From: Paenibacillus xylanexedens
GTDB taxonomy: Bacteria > Bacillota > Bacilli > Paenibacillales > Paenibacillaceae
Assembly: GCF_017874615.1 (NCBI RefSeq)
Contig: NZ_JAGIKV010000009.1
Span: 62,001 to 126,000, forward strand
DNA: 64,000 bases
Direction of reading: 5' to 3'
Shown here one piece after another: positions 17,238 to 26,259 of the stretch (the stretch's first letter is position 1; each line of letters opens with the position of its first letter). Below the pieces are notes generated by a model, which was given only the letters and a program-made list of their open reading frames with translations, was not told the DNA's origin and made no database searches. The translations under genes were made by a program, and so were the position numbers.

Positions 17238-20200
17238 AGAAGCTTCTCAAGAGATTCGTCTTATGTTTTTTGATGGTTTCATTAATAATAGAATTACTGG
17301 TTGTGTTCAGTATCAAACCTGTAGCATATGCTGCAGATGATATTCAATTTGAGCCGTTAGGTTCAATTAAATTTAGTACAACCTCAACAGGAGCAACCAC
17401 ATCGATTCGGTATAAAACGGTCGGATTCACAATAGCTCGTAATGCAAGATGCACCTCAACCAATTGTGCCCCTCAACAAGGGGGGCCGCATGGTGTAGTC
17501 AGAATTACTCAGGTAGGAGAAGTACATAACACCAATGGAACGGTTACTACATATTTCAATATTCCTGTTAATCAAGTGAATGATGCTTTAGAAGCTGCTG
17601 GACTCGAGAAGATAACCAATGGTGGACAGATTTGGTTAAGCTCTATATTTCATGTTATTAACGGATCCAGACCTAATACGGATTTCGTGACTCTTCAGAG
17701 TATAAAGAATGCTGAAAGTTGGGCTGACCCAAGTAAGTTCAGACAGTACTATGATATTCCTGTAAAAGTGAATGGATACTATCCAGTTACCAAGATATAT
17801 CGAACTAGTGAAGGGATAGAGATGTATTCTGCAAAAGTAGAGAGCGACATTGAAGATGTAGATAAAAATTGGCCAGTAGGTAAACCAGTAGATACAGTAA
17901 TGTTAGATAAAACTTATCCGTTTCAAGGTGACACCTATAAGCTAGTGAAGTCGTATGTTCAGTCTAAACGGAAGTTAAATGAACAGAATTTTGTACAAAC
18001 GGGTGATCCAGAGAGAAATGCAAAGTTATCAGAAAGAAATTTTACAAATTATCTTGGAGGTACGAATGTAGTAGGTGTATATCGTAAAGTAACGACAGTT
18101 ATTCCTGATGATCCTATCCCAGACGGGAGGGCAGCCTGCAAACCTACCATCAATCCACCGAATGAAGTGGCTGCACCGCAAACAGCATTTATGGATCCAG
18201 GTGCCCAAGGGCATATTCTGGCGGATGATCCAACGAACGGCATTCATTTTGATGCCACGCGCGGGATCCCGACTTCGGAGCACTTGTATGCCAATACGTG
18301 GGCGATGAATTATCTGTTCCAGCATACCTTTGGCAAACAGCAAGGTACCATAACCTATGATTGTACCGCGGAACTTACATATGCCCGGACCTGGAAAGTG
18401 AAGCAGCCTAACCTGCCAGGGCCGAATGGTACGTCTATCCCGCAGGAAGATACTGAGGATTCGGATACGGTCGATGTGACGTACAGGTTCAGCTTTGACC
18501 GAAACTATAGCTATTGGAAAATCAATAACGTCGAACTGTATTCGATCGAGCAGGCTAAAATGGAAAACTATGCTCTCCCGGATGGAAGTCAAATTACACT
18601 CTGGCCTCAGGGATATACACCGCCGGAGCTAGAGATGGAACATGACGAAGATGTGGAGATTCATGTCATGCCGCAGGAAACGGGTGAGATCAGCTACGTT
18701 CCCGAGGTGTTGGCGAGTTCTGGGTATACACCCTTACCCGTTCCGAATGATGAGGGATTATTAAAAGGCATGGCCGAGGGTCAAACGGGTCCACCCGATG
18801 TGAAAAATGATGCATTGGACTTTACCTGGGAGGGTTCGACGACCAACGTCATGGATGGTAGCACGGTCGTTGAAAATGGACCAGACCCGACGCAGATCCC
18901 AGCACCAACGAAGATTGGCTCGTATAAAAACACCGGGGAGCAGGTGCTGTATGAAGATCAGCTGTTGATTCCCCGGACACTTTTGAATAAAGCGGATACG
19001 GATTCCACGGGGGAAATTCAGTATGCGCTCTATCCCACTACCTTGGGAGGTAGTGGAGGAAAAACCTTTCCAGTCGATCCGATTAACCCCGTCACCGTCC
19101 ATACCCCAGTCGTGAACTACTCGCTCGTTTCGGATGATCAGCCCCATAACCAGAAAACGGTGCCGAACATGAACCGGTCTGCGCTCATTTTGGAGCGACC
19201 ATTCACGGTTCGCATCCCGACCAGCGGACAACATCTGGATGCGGGGTCCTATCCGGGATATGGGGATCGGAATTACGCCAAGTATTATCGGATTAAACAA
19301 GTCCGGTTTCCTTTTGACGTGTACAGTGCCGACCGAACGCAATTTTATCCGCGAAACACGTGGATCGACATCCAAGTACCTGTACTGGATACGACCTTCT
19401 ATCTGCCGGTGTGGGTGGATGAAGGAGACTACCAGGTGGAATTCCGGAATATTGCTGAAAATGCCCCGTCGCATTTCAGTACCGAGCCGGAGATTGATGC
19501 CCAGCCCGATGCCAACACAGACCTGTACTATCACGCCGCTTCGGACGAAGTCTCGGTGGAGGTCATTGGGCGACTATATGACTTTGAGATTACCGATATC
19601 GCCGACTATAACTGGGAACTGGTCTTCCGCCGTTTCAAAAATAGCCTTGCGCCGACCTGGATCAGTTACTGGACCGGCACGCAGGATATCGATGGGGACA
19701 AGCGGGGCAACAAACCGCAGTTTACCGTCCCAATTCGCCCGGGCAGTCACCCCCTGCAAGGGTACCAGAATGTGGCGGTGAAAACGGGATACCACTTCAA
19801 GTTTGACTTTAAAACGAAAGGCAACATGTTCGGCCCACGAGACGGCATTCGTCTCACGCCAACCTTTGATTTTGTAAGTAAGGATGGAAGCGAACGTGTG
19901 CCCGTGGATATGTATTACTCCACCAACCAGCGTAACTTTATTCGTATCGGTTCGACAGAAGATCAAGTGAAGCGGTTCGTGATTTTGAACGATCGGCTTC
20001 GTCAAGTTCCGTCCGAACAACTGCGAGATACAGCGACGTACAAATACAACCGATATGGTGAAATCCATCCAGGGATGATGAGTGAACGAGCATATCAAGA
20101 GTACTATCGAGACAAGTTTACGAAAATGAAAACTCCGGTAGGTGGATATAGCCTGCTCTTGATGCCAGAACAGTTGCGGACATTTATCGGTCCGAAAACG

Positions 20201-20608
20201 AATATTCCAACGACCGCCAGTGCAGATGTACTTCGTGCGAATGCAGCCATTCAACAATGGTACGGGGAATACAGTTTGCCTGCCGAGCCCTATGTGGTGC
20301 AAGCGGGAACAAACTTGGCTGAGTATGGACGTACGCACGGCGGATTGGATGCTAAATCGCCGATCTTCCTGAAGGATGGGTATATCGTGGTGAACTTCAA
20401 CTTCGAGTCCATTCGGGAGGGAAATCTGGCGGCACCGCATCTGCAGTATATCCATGCCCCGCTAATGAACCAATGGTTGCTAGAAGGATTCCAGCGTGAG
20501 GTAGAGGATAGCTACGAAAACAGCTTTACATTGCGGGATGGAGACGTAGTCTTTTACCATGCGGATCGCTCCAGCCGCGATGATTTCAGTGCGCAGGTAC
20601 CGCATTAA
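17234..20608 (+). CDS. giant secreted surface protein, second copy
   Basis: 1124 residues. Signal peptide (LLKRFVLCFLMVSLIIELLV, ending VAYAA). Residues ~35-300 are unrelated to the first copy and lack its Big_2 domain. From TINPPNEV (about residue 301) to the C-terminal AQVPH the protein is nearly identical to residues 346-1170 of the first copy. At DNA level the shared part is patchy: around 19192-19390 it differs from 12640-12840 at only a few bases, while around 18150-18300 many third positions differ, which points to gene conversion. Translationally coupled to the SLH gene. Function unknown. Confidence 0.75.
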   Translation: MKKLLKRFVLCFLMVSLIIELLVVFSIKPVAYAADDIQFEPLGSIKFSTTSTGATTSIRYKTVGFTIARNARCTSTNCAPQQGGPHGVVRITQVGEVHNTNGTVTTYFNIPVNQVNDALEAAGLEKITNGGQIWLSSIFHVINGSRPNTDFVTLQSIKNAESWADPSKFRQYYDIPVKVNGYYPVTKIYRTSEGIEMYSAKVESDIEDVDKNWPVGKPVDTVMLDKTYPFQGDTYKLVKSYVQSKRKLNEQNFVQTGDPERNAKLSERNFTNYLGGTNVVGVYRKVTTVIPDDPIPDGRAACKPTINPPNEVAAPQTAFMDPGAQGHILADDPTNGIHFDATRGIPTSEHLYANTWAMNYLFQHTFGKQQGTITYDCTAELTYARTWKVKQPNLPGPNGTSIPQEDTEDSDTVDVTYRFSFDRNYSYWKINNVELYSIEQAKMENYALPDGSQITLWPQGYTPPELEMEHDEDVEIHVMPQETGEISYVPEVLASSGYTPLPVPNDEGLLKGMAEGQTGPPDVKNDALDFTWEGSTTNVMDGSTVVENGPDPTQIPAPTKIGSYKNTGEQVLYEDQLLIPRTLLNKADTDSTGEIQYALYPTTLGGSGGKTFPVDPINPVTVHTPVVNYSLVSDDQPHNQKTVPNMNRSALILERPFTVRIPTSGQHLDAGSYPGYGDRNYAKYYRIKQVRFPFDVYSADRTQFYPRNTWIDIQVPVLDTTFYLPVWVDEGDYQVEFRNIAENAPSHFSTEPEIDAQPDANTDLYYHAASDEVSVEVIGRLYDFEITDIADYNWELVFRRFKNSLAPTWISYWTGTQDIDGDKRGNKPQFTVPIRPGSHPLQGYQNVAVKTGYHFKFDFKTKGNMFGPRDGIRLTPTFDFVSKDGSERVPVDMYYSTNQRNFIRIGSTEDQVKRFVILNDRLRQVPSEQLRDTATYKYNRYGEIHPGMMSERAYQEYYRDKFTKMKTPVGGYSLLLMPEQLRTFIGPKTNIPTTASADVLRANAAIQQWYGEYSLPAEPYVVQAGTNLAEYGRTHGGLDAKSPIFLKDGYIVVNFNFESIREGNLAAPHLQYIHAPLMNQWLLEGFQREVEDSYENSFTLRDGDVVFYHADRSSRDDFSAQVPH

Positions 20609-20645
20609 AGAAAACGCAAGTTTGTTTTATTGATTAGATCCTGAT

Positions 20646-20680
20646 AGAAGAAATCCTTTTACCGAGGATTTCTTCTATCT
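20646..20680 (+). terminator. terminator after second giant gene
   Basis: AGAAGAAATCC (20646-20656) pairs with GGATTTCTTCT (20666-20676). It is the counterpart of the hairpin at 14090, but the T-run is poor (ATCTATTT). Confidence 0.6.
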
Positions 20681-20714
20681 ATTTACAAATAGATCCATAA
20701 AGTGAGGGATGGAT

Positions 20715-21092
20715 GTGTCCCGGATGATAAAAATAATTACATTTACCATAATGATAGTTTTCATTTTAGGAGGGTGTTTAAGAGTGGATACAAAAGATAA
20801 AGATCAAGAAATTATAGATCGTTCGGAGGCCATTGCTATTCAGTATTTGAAAGAAACATATGATTTGGATGTGATAATTACAGAAAAGAAAATTTTGCCT
20901 AAAATGGCGATGAGTTGGGTTACCGTATCTGGACATGTAACAGATCATGAGAATTTTATCTTCAGCGTGTCAGTTGATTACGAGTCGAATGAAAAGGAAT
21001 CTTTCAGTTTTAATACAGAATTAGAAGAGCTTTTAGTTAGTGAGGGCTATGACCCATATATTAGAGATAGAGGTGGAAATAGTGGGAAATAG
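20715..21092 (+). CDS. DUF1433-like lipoprotein, second copy
   Basis: 125 residues from GTG 20715; the leader is the same as that of the first copy. Lipobox FILGGC. The mature part again has RSEAIAIQYLKETYDLDV and PKMAMSWVTVSGHVTD. It is clearly more divergent from its paralog than the lipase and giant genes are from theirs, as expected if each inhibitor is matched to its own lipase or is under diversifying selection. The lipase start (GTG 21082) lies inside its last codons, an 11-base overlap. Confidence 0.7.
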   Translation: MSRMIKIITFTIMIVFILGGCLRVDTKDKDQEIIDRSEAIAIQYLKETYDLDVIITEKKILPKMAMSWVTVSGHVTDHENFIFSVSVDYESNEKESFSFNTELEELLVSEGYDPYIRDRGGNSGK

Positions 21093-22367
21093 GGACATTA
21101 GTGATCTAACCTATAAAAAAATGTCGAGCGAAGCATACAATGATTTTAAGACTAACAAAATAGATAGTCTCCCAGGCTGGGAAATAATAGACCAAAAACA
21201 TAATTCATCTGGCATGGATGTAGTGACCTTTTACAAACCTGATACTAAACAAGCTGTCATTGCTTTCCGAGGAACGGAAGGCTCCAGCACTTGGGATAGA
21301 AAAGCTCCTGATCTAAAAGCGGATGTTCTAAATATAGGTCTTCCTGAAATTGGAGCAACGATCAATAGAGCTTTTGACGATCTCCGATTTCCATTGGAAA
21401 AGGAAATTTCTAAAGGAATAGAAGACTCGCTAGGTCTTTCTCAACTTGAGGATTGGCTAGGGGACACTCAAAAAAACATCAGCAAGGGGCTGCGTTTTGA
21501 AAATCAGCTATATGAGGCTGAAGATTATGTGAAGGAGATGCAGAGTAAGTATCCAGACGCGGACTTCACACTCACAGGACATTCTTTGGGTGGAGCCAAA
21601 CGCAATATGCAGCTGTGTATACTGGGATAGATGCAGTAACATTTAGTGCGCCTACCGTCGTCGCATCATTGACGCCAGAAATGCGCAGAAAAGCGGAAGA
21701 GGGAGGTTTTGACCGGCAAGTGATCAACTTTATTCATCCGGGAGATTTCATTGCAAGTGGTATGCTTGGAGGATATGAGCGGCATGTAGGTTCGACCTTA
21801 GTGATTGATTTCAATTATGACGATTTCAACGCAAGTTATGGCCTCAATGCCCATGAAAAATATAACGATACACTGGGAGGGCCTTCATATCACGATATGA
21901 AGCATTACAGCTTCGATGACGATGGGTATATCGATAATACCTTGTATGATGAAATTACGGGAGAACGAGTGAGTTTCTCTCCGCGAAAACCTTCGGATCA
22001 TAACATCCTGGATCATACACGTGAAGCTTGGGATACCCTATCCAAAGGTTTCAAGTCTGTGGTTAATGTTGTAGGTGGTTACTCGGCAGGAACCATCGAG
22101 TTAACGCCAGAAGAACTGAAGGAGATTGCAGGGAAATGGAGTCGCCAAGCACAGGATATGAGCCGTACCTTCGAGCGAATCCAACGGAACTTTTTTGAGT
22201 ACACCGAGAGCAGTCATAGTCAGCGGCTTGTGCCGATTGTATGGGATCTTCAGATGAGTATTAAGCAGTTAGATGAATGGCATCTGGAACATACATCAGA
22301 TCTTGTAGATTATATTCAGAACAAGGCGGATTTGTTTATCCAGGCCGATAGTGGAACAGTAGCTTAA
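21082..22367 (+). pseudogene. TslA-like lipase, second copy, frameshifted after the catalytic Ser
   Basis: GTG 21082 lies about seven bases after AGAGGTGG. The frame matches the first lipase up to GHSLGGA, then loses one base near 21600 relative to the first copy and stops at TAG 21628-21630. The correct frame resumes at about 21605 (YTGIDAVTFSAPTVV) and runs to 22367 with the complete C-terminal helical domain, which is nearly base-identical to the first copy from about 21875 on. As it stands the lipase is inactive; a sequencing error is possible. TTG or GTG restarts near 21615 could still yield the C-terminal domain alone. Confidence 0.75.
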
Positions 22368-22397
22368 CGAGCATTGGTAGAAAGGCAGGAAGATGTA

Positions 22398-22673
22398 ATG
22401 AGTGGAAGCAGTATAGCCATGGACTTGGATCAGTTATTACAGGCAGAACAAGAGTTGGATCTTATCCTTAGCGAATTGAGAGAAAACGAGAGAGAAGCAC
22501 GAGTATTGTATGGGAAGCTGAACACCTGGAAGGGACAATCAGCAGACAAACTTCGAATCAAGGTGGAAGTGTTCTTTTATCAGCTGGATACTCGGACACA
22601 GTTACTCCTTAAACAAAAACAGGAAATGTTAGATGCGATCAAGAGAATAAAGGATGCGGATGGAAGCTATTGA
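22398..22673 (+). CDS. WXG100-like small helical protein
   Basis: 91 residues from ATG 22398, with AGGAAG nine bases before. Two helices flank a turn containing NTWKGQSADKLRIKV, a W-x-G motif followed by A..LR as in WXG100/ESX partners. No signal peptide. It sits 30 bases after the lipase gene. In S. aureus small WXG100-like proteins (TlaA/TlaB) bind the C-terminal targeting domain of TslA; the same role is likely here for both lipases, since no such gene follows the first one. Confidence 0.65.
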   Translation: MSGSSIAMDLDQLLQAEQELDLILSELRENEREARVLYGKLNTWKGQSADKLRIKVEVFFYQLDTRTQLLLKQKQEMLDAIKRIKDADGSY

Positions 22674-22771
22674 TTGTATAATGAGATTTTATTTTTATTT
22701 TACATAAAAATTTGTTTTAATTTTGAAATAATGATCTAATCCAAAATAATAAGTAATTATTATGACTATCT

Positions 22772-22811
22772 AAAAATGCCACTTCACGTAATAGTGAGGT
22801 GGCATTTTTTG
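22772..22811 (+). terminator. strong terminator closing the surface/effector array
   Basis: AAAAATGCCACTTCAC (22772-22787) pairs with GTGAGGTGGCATTTTT (22794-22809) around a short loop, followed by T's. Confidence 0.85.
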
Positions 22812-22927
22812 TGCTACGTTTGTTACGTCTACAACCCCGAAAAATCAATAGACCCGGTCCCTTCATCCAATTATCTTCGAGAACGCTTCAAGAAAATAAT
22901 CTCCATAGTCATGGATTAGATCAATAA

Positions 22928-23345
22928 AAAGAAGAAGCAGATGATACGCTTTCGCAATTAGCGGATTCACGTCATTTGAGACACTTGGAGAAGATGATGT
23001 GGTGGATTGAAAATCAATTCGATTATGTGATCAGATTGGACCAAATGGCGGCAGATGTTCACCTGTCCAAATCGTATGCTTACTGTATTTTTCATCAAGA
23101 GACAGGTAGCAGCATTACGGAACACGTCAAAGCTCGAAGGTTGAAGCAGGACTATCACTCCTTGAGATAACATCACTTTGGTGGAAGAGGAGGGGCAGGC
23201 GTACCGGGTTTCCAAATGGACCGTATTTCATCCAGTTTTTTCCCAAAACTGCCTAAAAGAACCCGCTGTAGTATCGGCAACAATTTGAACGAAGCAGTAA
23301 GCATTAATTTGGTTTGCAAAATAATAGCGTTATTACGTCTCTATA
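22928..23345 (+). pseudogene. decayed AraC-family regulator
   Basis: One frame reads EEADDTLSQLADSRHLRHLEKMM and then LDQMAADVHLSKSYAYCIFH, QETGSSITEHVKARRL, which is the first helix-turn-helix of AraC/XylS regulators. TGA at 23168 ends it. The expected continuation (LLEITSL, then a YRV..W..F-like second helix) is readable only in shifted frames, so several indels have accumulated. The effector-binding N-terminus is missing. No function expected. Confidence 0.6.
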
Positions 23346-23485
23346 CACAATTAGTATTTACCGTTTGAAGTAAATAAATCCCGGATGCGGATTGCACTAG
23401 CCAGTTGCTAAATGCGATACTCCACCTCCGGGATTGTACATCGGTAACCTTCAAGCCAAATAAACATTAAGGATTCTTCAAGCTG

Positions 23486-23806
23486 TTACAGCCACTTATC
23501 AGCCCAACGTTCCACGGCGCTTAGCGCTCTCCCCAGTTCCGTGCCTTTTCGTGACAACATATATTCAGTCCGAACTGGACGTTCCGTGACCACATGGCGA
23601 ACCACAAGTCCTTCTTCCTCCAATTCCTTCATTCGCTCATTTAACACACGTTTGCTCAAGTCAGGGATATAAGCGTGAATCTCACTGAAGCGTTTGGGTT
23701 CCTCCATCAACGCATGGATAATGAGGGCTACCCATTTTCGGCCAATGATCTGATAAGATTGTTCCACTTTTGTACATATTTGCTTGGCATTCTCATCATC
23801 GCTCAT
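23486..23806 (-). CDS. HxlR-family transcriptional regulator
   Basis: 106 residues from ATG 23806, preceded by AAGGAG on the minus strand; an ATG further upstream has no such site. The winged helix is typical of HxlR: GRKWVALIIHALMEEPKRFS, then LSKRVLNERMKELEEEGLVV and the wing VRTEYMLSRKG. A Cys lies near the N-terminus (KQICTKVEQ), the position used for redox or aldehyde sensing in HypR/YodB-like members; that sensing role is only possible here. It is transcribed divergently from zwf. Confidence 0.85.
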   Translation of the reverse strand: MSDDENAKQICTKVEQSYQIIGRKWVALIIHALMEEPKRFSEIHAYIPDLSKRVLNERMKELEEEGLVVRHVVTERPVRTEYMLSRKGTELGRALSAVERWADKWL

Positions 23807-24221
23807 AATTGTACTCCTTTGATTTAATATTGCTTGTAATATCATTAGTATACTTATTGTAACCTACTTGTCCACAAGCCATATGTGTAAAATGTCACAT
23901 ACCAATTGTTCTTAATGTTACCACATAAAGCGTTATCATCAAATAAAAACCCTATAAACACTGGAGTTCACAGGTTCGACACGATTATTGACGAATTGTG
24001 ACGACAGGTGTAATATGGGTAACGTTAATTCAAATGGTTACAATTTATAACCTAAACACAGGTTGTGGAGAGAAGGAATGTTCCATGGTTGAATTCAAGT
24101 GCGTTATATAAACGGAGGCAAGGCGGGGAACACACCCACTTATTCCGTCTTTTGTCATGCTTGGATTTGAACATTTTGCAACATCATATACTATACTGCA
24201 CAGATCACAGGAGGCACTCCA
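23807..24221. promoter_or_regulatory. divergent region between hxlR-type gene and zwf
   Basis: 415 bases without a convincing gene. It must hold the promoters for both neighbours. A frame from 24065 has no ribosome-binding site or family resemblance and is not called. The zwf Shine-Dalgarno CAGGAGG lies at 24208-24214. Confidence 0.5.
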
Positions 24222-25676
24222 ATGGATGCAATGACATTTGTCCTGTTCGGGGCAACAGGCGATTTAGCCAAACGCAAGATTTACCCTGCATTATATAACT
24301 TGTACATGGATCAGAAAATGCCGAAATCTTTCTCCGTTATCGGATTGGGACGACGTGAATTGTCGGATACGGACTTCCAGGCGAATGTTGAAAAGTCACT
24401 GCATGAATTCTCACGTCAGACGCCGGAAGAAGCATCTCAGGTTCGTGATTTCATTGGAGCTTTCCGTTATTGTTCTTTAAATAATACGAAGCTTGAAGAT
24501 TACACCAAACTGTTGGAACTGGTTCAACAGCGTGAACAAGAGCTTAACATTCCTGAAAACCGCATGTTCTACATGTCGGTGGCACCGGAATTCTTTGAGC
24601 CAATCGCACTGAACATTCAAGAAAGTGGCCTGGGTAACACCAAAGGCTGGAAGAAACTGATTATCGAAAAACCATTCGGACACGACCTGCAATCAGCTCG
24701 TGATTTGAACGAAAAACTGAGCAATACCTTTGCGGAAGAAGAAATCTATCGCATTGACCATTTCCTCGGTAAACCGATGGTTCAAAATATTGAGACGCTC
24801 ACCTATGCAAATCCAGTGATTCAGGCGTTGTGGTCTAACCGTTATATTGCCAATGTACAGATTACGGCAAGTGAGACGGTGGGTGTTGAAGAACGTGCCG
24901 CGTATTACGACCAAAGTGGTGCTCTTCGTGACATGTTCCAAAACCATATGCTTCAGTTGCTGATGATGATTGGTTTGCATTTGCCAAAACGTTGCACACC
25001 GGAAGAAATTCAATTCAAAAAGCAAAAAATTGCTGAAGCACTTCGTCCGTTGACAAAAGAAAATATCGCTTCTGAAGTTGTTCGTGCGCAATATGCAGCA
25101 GGTGAGCTGCAAGGTTCCTCGGTTGTTGGATATTTGGACGAGCCTGGCATTCCAGCCGGATCCCAGAACGAGACCTATGTTGCCGCAAGACTTTGGATCG
25201 ATGATCCATTCTGGAGCGAGGTTCCATTTTATATCCGTACAGGTAAACGCCTGACTGAGAAATCCACCAGAATCGTTGTTGAGTTCAAGGCACCACTGAA
25301 GACCGGTCATGAAGCCGAAAATACAACGGAACCTAACCTGCTGACGATTGAAATTGGTCCGGGAGAAAGCATCTCGCTTCAATTAAATGCGAAGAATCCA
25401 TTGAACCATGGTGAAGTGGAACCAATGCATATGACCTTCAACTCAGGTAAACGTAACATCCCTGAAGCTTACGAGAATCTGATCTTTGATGCGATGCGTG
25501 GAGATTCCACCTTCTTTGCACACTGGAACGAAGTGGAGCTGGCATGGCAATGGGTGCAACCGATTCAGGAAGCATTCGAAGCAGGCAGCGTGCCACTGGA
25601 TACGTACAGCGCAGGTTCGCATGGACCAGAGTCAGCAGATCGTCTGACAGCAGCAGACGGTTACCGTTGGTGGTAA
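24222..25676 (+). CDS. zwf: glucose-6-phosphate 1-dehydrogenase
   Basis: 484 residues, the normal bacterial length. It oxidises glucose 6-phosphate to 6-phosphogluconolactone with NADP+, the entry to the oxidative pentose phosphate pathway. Seen: dinucleotide motif LFGATGDLAKRK near the N-terminus, EKPFGHDL, and the active-site signature RIDHFLGK with the catalytic His region. Start ATG 24222 follows CAGGAGG by seven bases. gnd and tal follow on the same strand in separate transcription units, a pentose phosphate cluster; 6-phosphogluconolactonase is not in the window. Confidence 0.95.
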   Translation: MDAMTFVLFGATGDLAKRKIYPALYNLYMDQKMPKSFSVIGLGRRELSDTDFQANVEKSLHEFSRQTPEEASQVRDFIGAFRYCSLNNTKLEDYTKLLELVQQREQELNIPENRMFYMSVAPEFFEPIALNIQESGLGNTKGWKKLIIEKPFGHDLQSARDLNEKLSNTFAEEEIYRIDHFLGKPMVQNIETLTYANPVIQALWSNRYIANVQITASETVGVEERAAYYDQSGALRDMFQNHMLQLLMMIGLHLPKRCTPEEIQFKKQKIAEALRPLTKENIASEVVRAQYAAGELQGSSVVGYLDEPGIPAGSQNETYVAARLWIDDPFWSEVPFYIRTGKRLTEKSTRIVVEFKAPLKTGHEAENTTEPNLLTIEIGPGESISLQLNAKNPLNHGEVEPMHMTFNSGKRNIPEAYENLIFDAMRGDSTFFAHWNEVELAWQWVQPIQEAFEAGSVPLDTYSAGSHGPESADRLTAADGYRWW

Positions 25677-25910
25677 GTGAAACAAAAGAGTGAGCATAAG
25701 AGAACACAAATAGTAAAAACAACTTTACAATCCGTTCTGCTCACAAATAATCATTTGCACAAATCCAAACAAACCTTTTCAAGTCAACAGGATATAGAAC
25801 GAAATGTTTTATTCCCCTAGAGCTTGTACTCAGGAGCAAGTTGGATCGAGTGTGCAAAATGCTGATATATACAGTATCTATTGTGAATTATACCGTTCCA
25901 ATTTTGCATA

Positions 25911-25952
25911 AGCCCTTCCGGTTATGTGGCCGGAAGGCCGTGAAAATTTTTG
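25911..25952 (+). terminator. probable terminator of zwf
   Basis: CCTTCCGG (25914-25921) pairs with CCGGAAGG (25930-25937); TTTT follows after ten bases. It is distant from the zwf stop, so only moderately secure. Confidence 0.45.
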
Positions 25953-26003
25953 AATATAGATTAGCTGTTCAGTTTTAAAATGGGTTGGCTTGAACGCTGA
26001 GAA

Positions 26004-26185
26004 TGTAGTGTAGGGGACGAAATCGATTCTGTAGAAGCAAAGCTAAAAGCTTTCTGGAAGAAAGCTACTTCGTAAGCATACACTTCGCCTTTATCCCCGG
26101 ATTTTCTCCTATTATAGGAGATTCAAAAAATCTGGGGATAACAGCGATCAAAAGAACGATTCGTGACCGGAACGGTTACTTCGCC
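26004..26185 (+). repeat. dispersed palindromic repeat, copy 1
   Basis: Part of a four-copy intergenic family in this window (others at 45186, 57311, 62546). Shared elements in order: GGGGACGAAATCGAT, AGAAGC, TTCGCCTTTATCCCCGGATTT, a loop, AAATCTGGGGATAACAGCGATC, and AACGATTCGTGACCGGAACG. TTATCCCCGGATTT (26091-26104) and AAATCTGGGGATAA (26128-26141) form a long stem. This copy carries about 40 extra bases between 26040 and 26080. It lies in the gnd leader. Confidence 0.75.
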
Positions 26186-26259
26186 AAACGTTAAGCACTT
26201 ATTTTTAATTTTGAACGCAAATGAAATTTAAACATTGTTCATAACAGGAGGATTTTGAA

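Noticed and set aside
22976..23170. A functional AraC regulator
   Set aside because: Only the first helix-turn-helix is in one frame; the rest needs several frame changes and the N-terminal domain is missing.
24065..24298. Open frame of 77 codons before and into zwf
   Set aside because: No Shine-Dalgarno, no protein-like composition, overlaps the zwf start.
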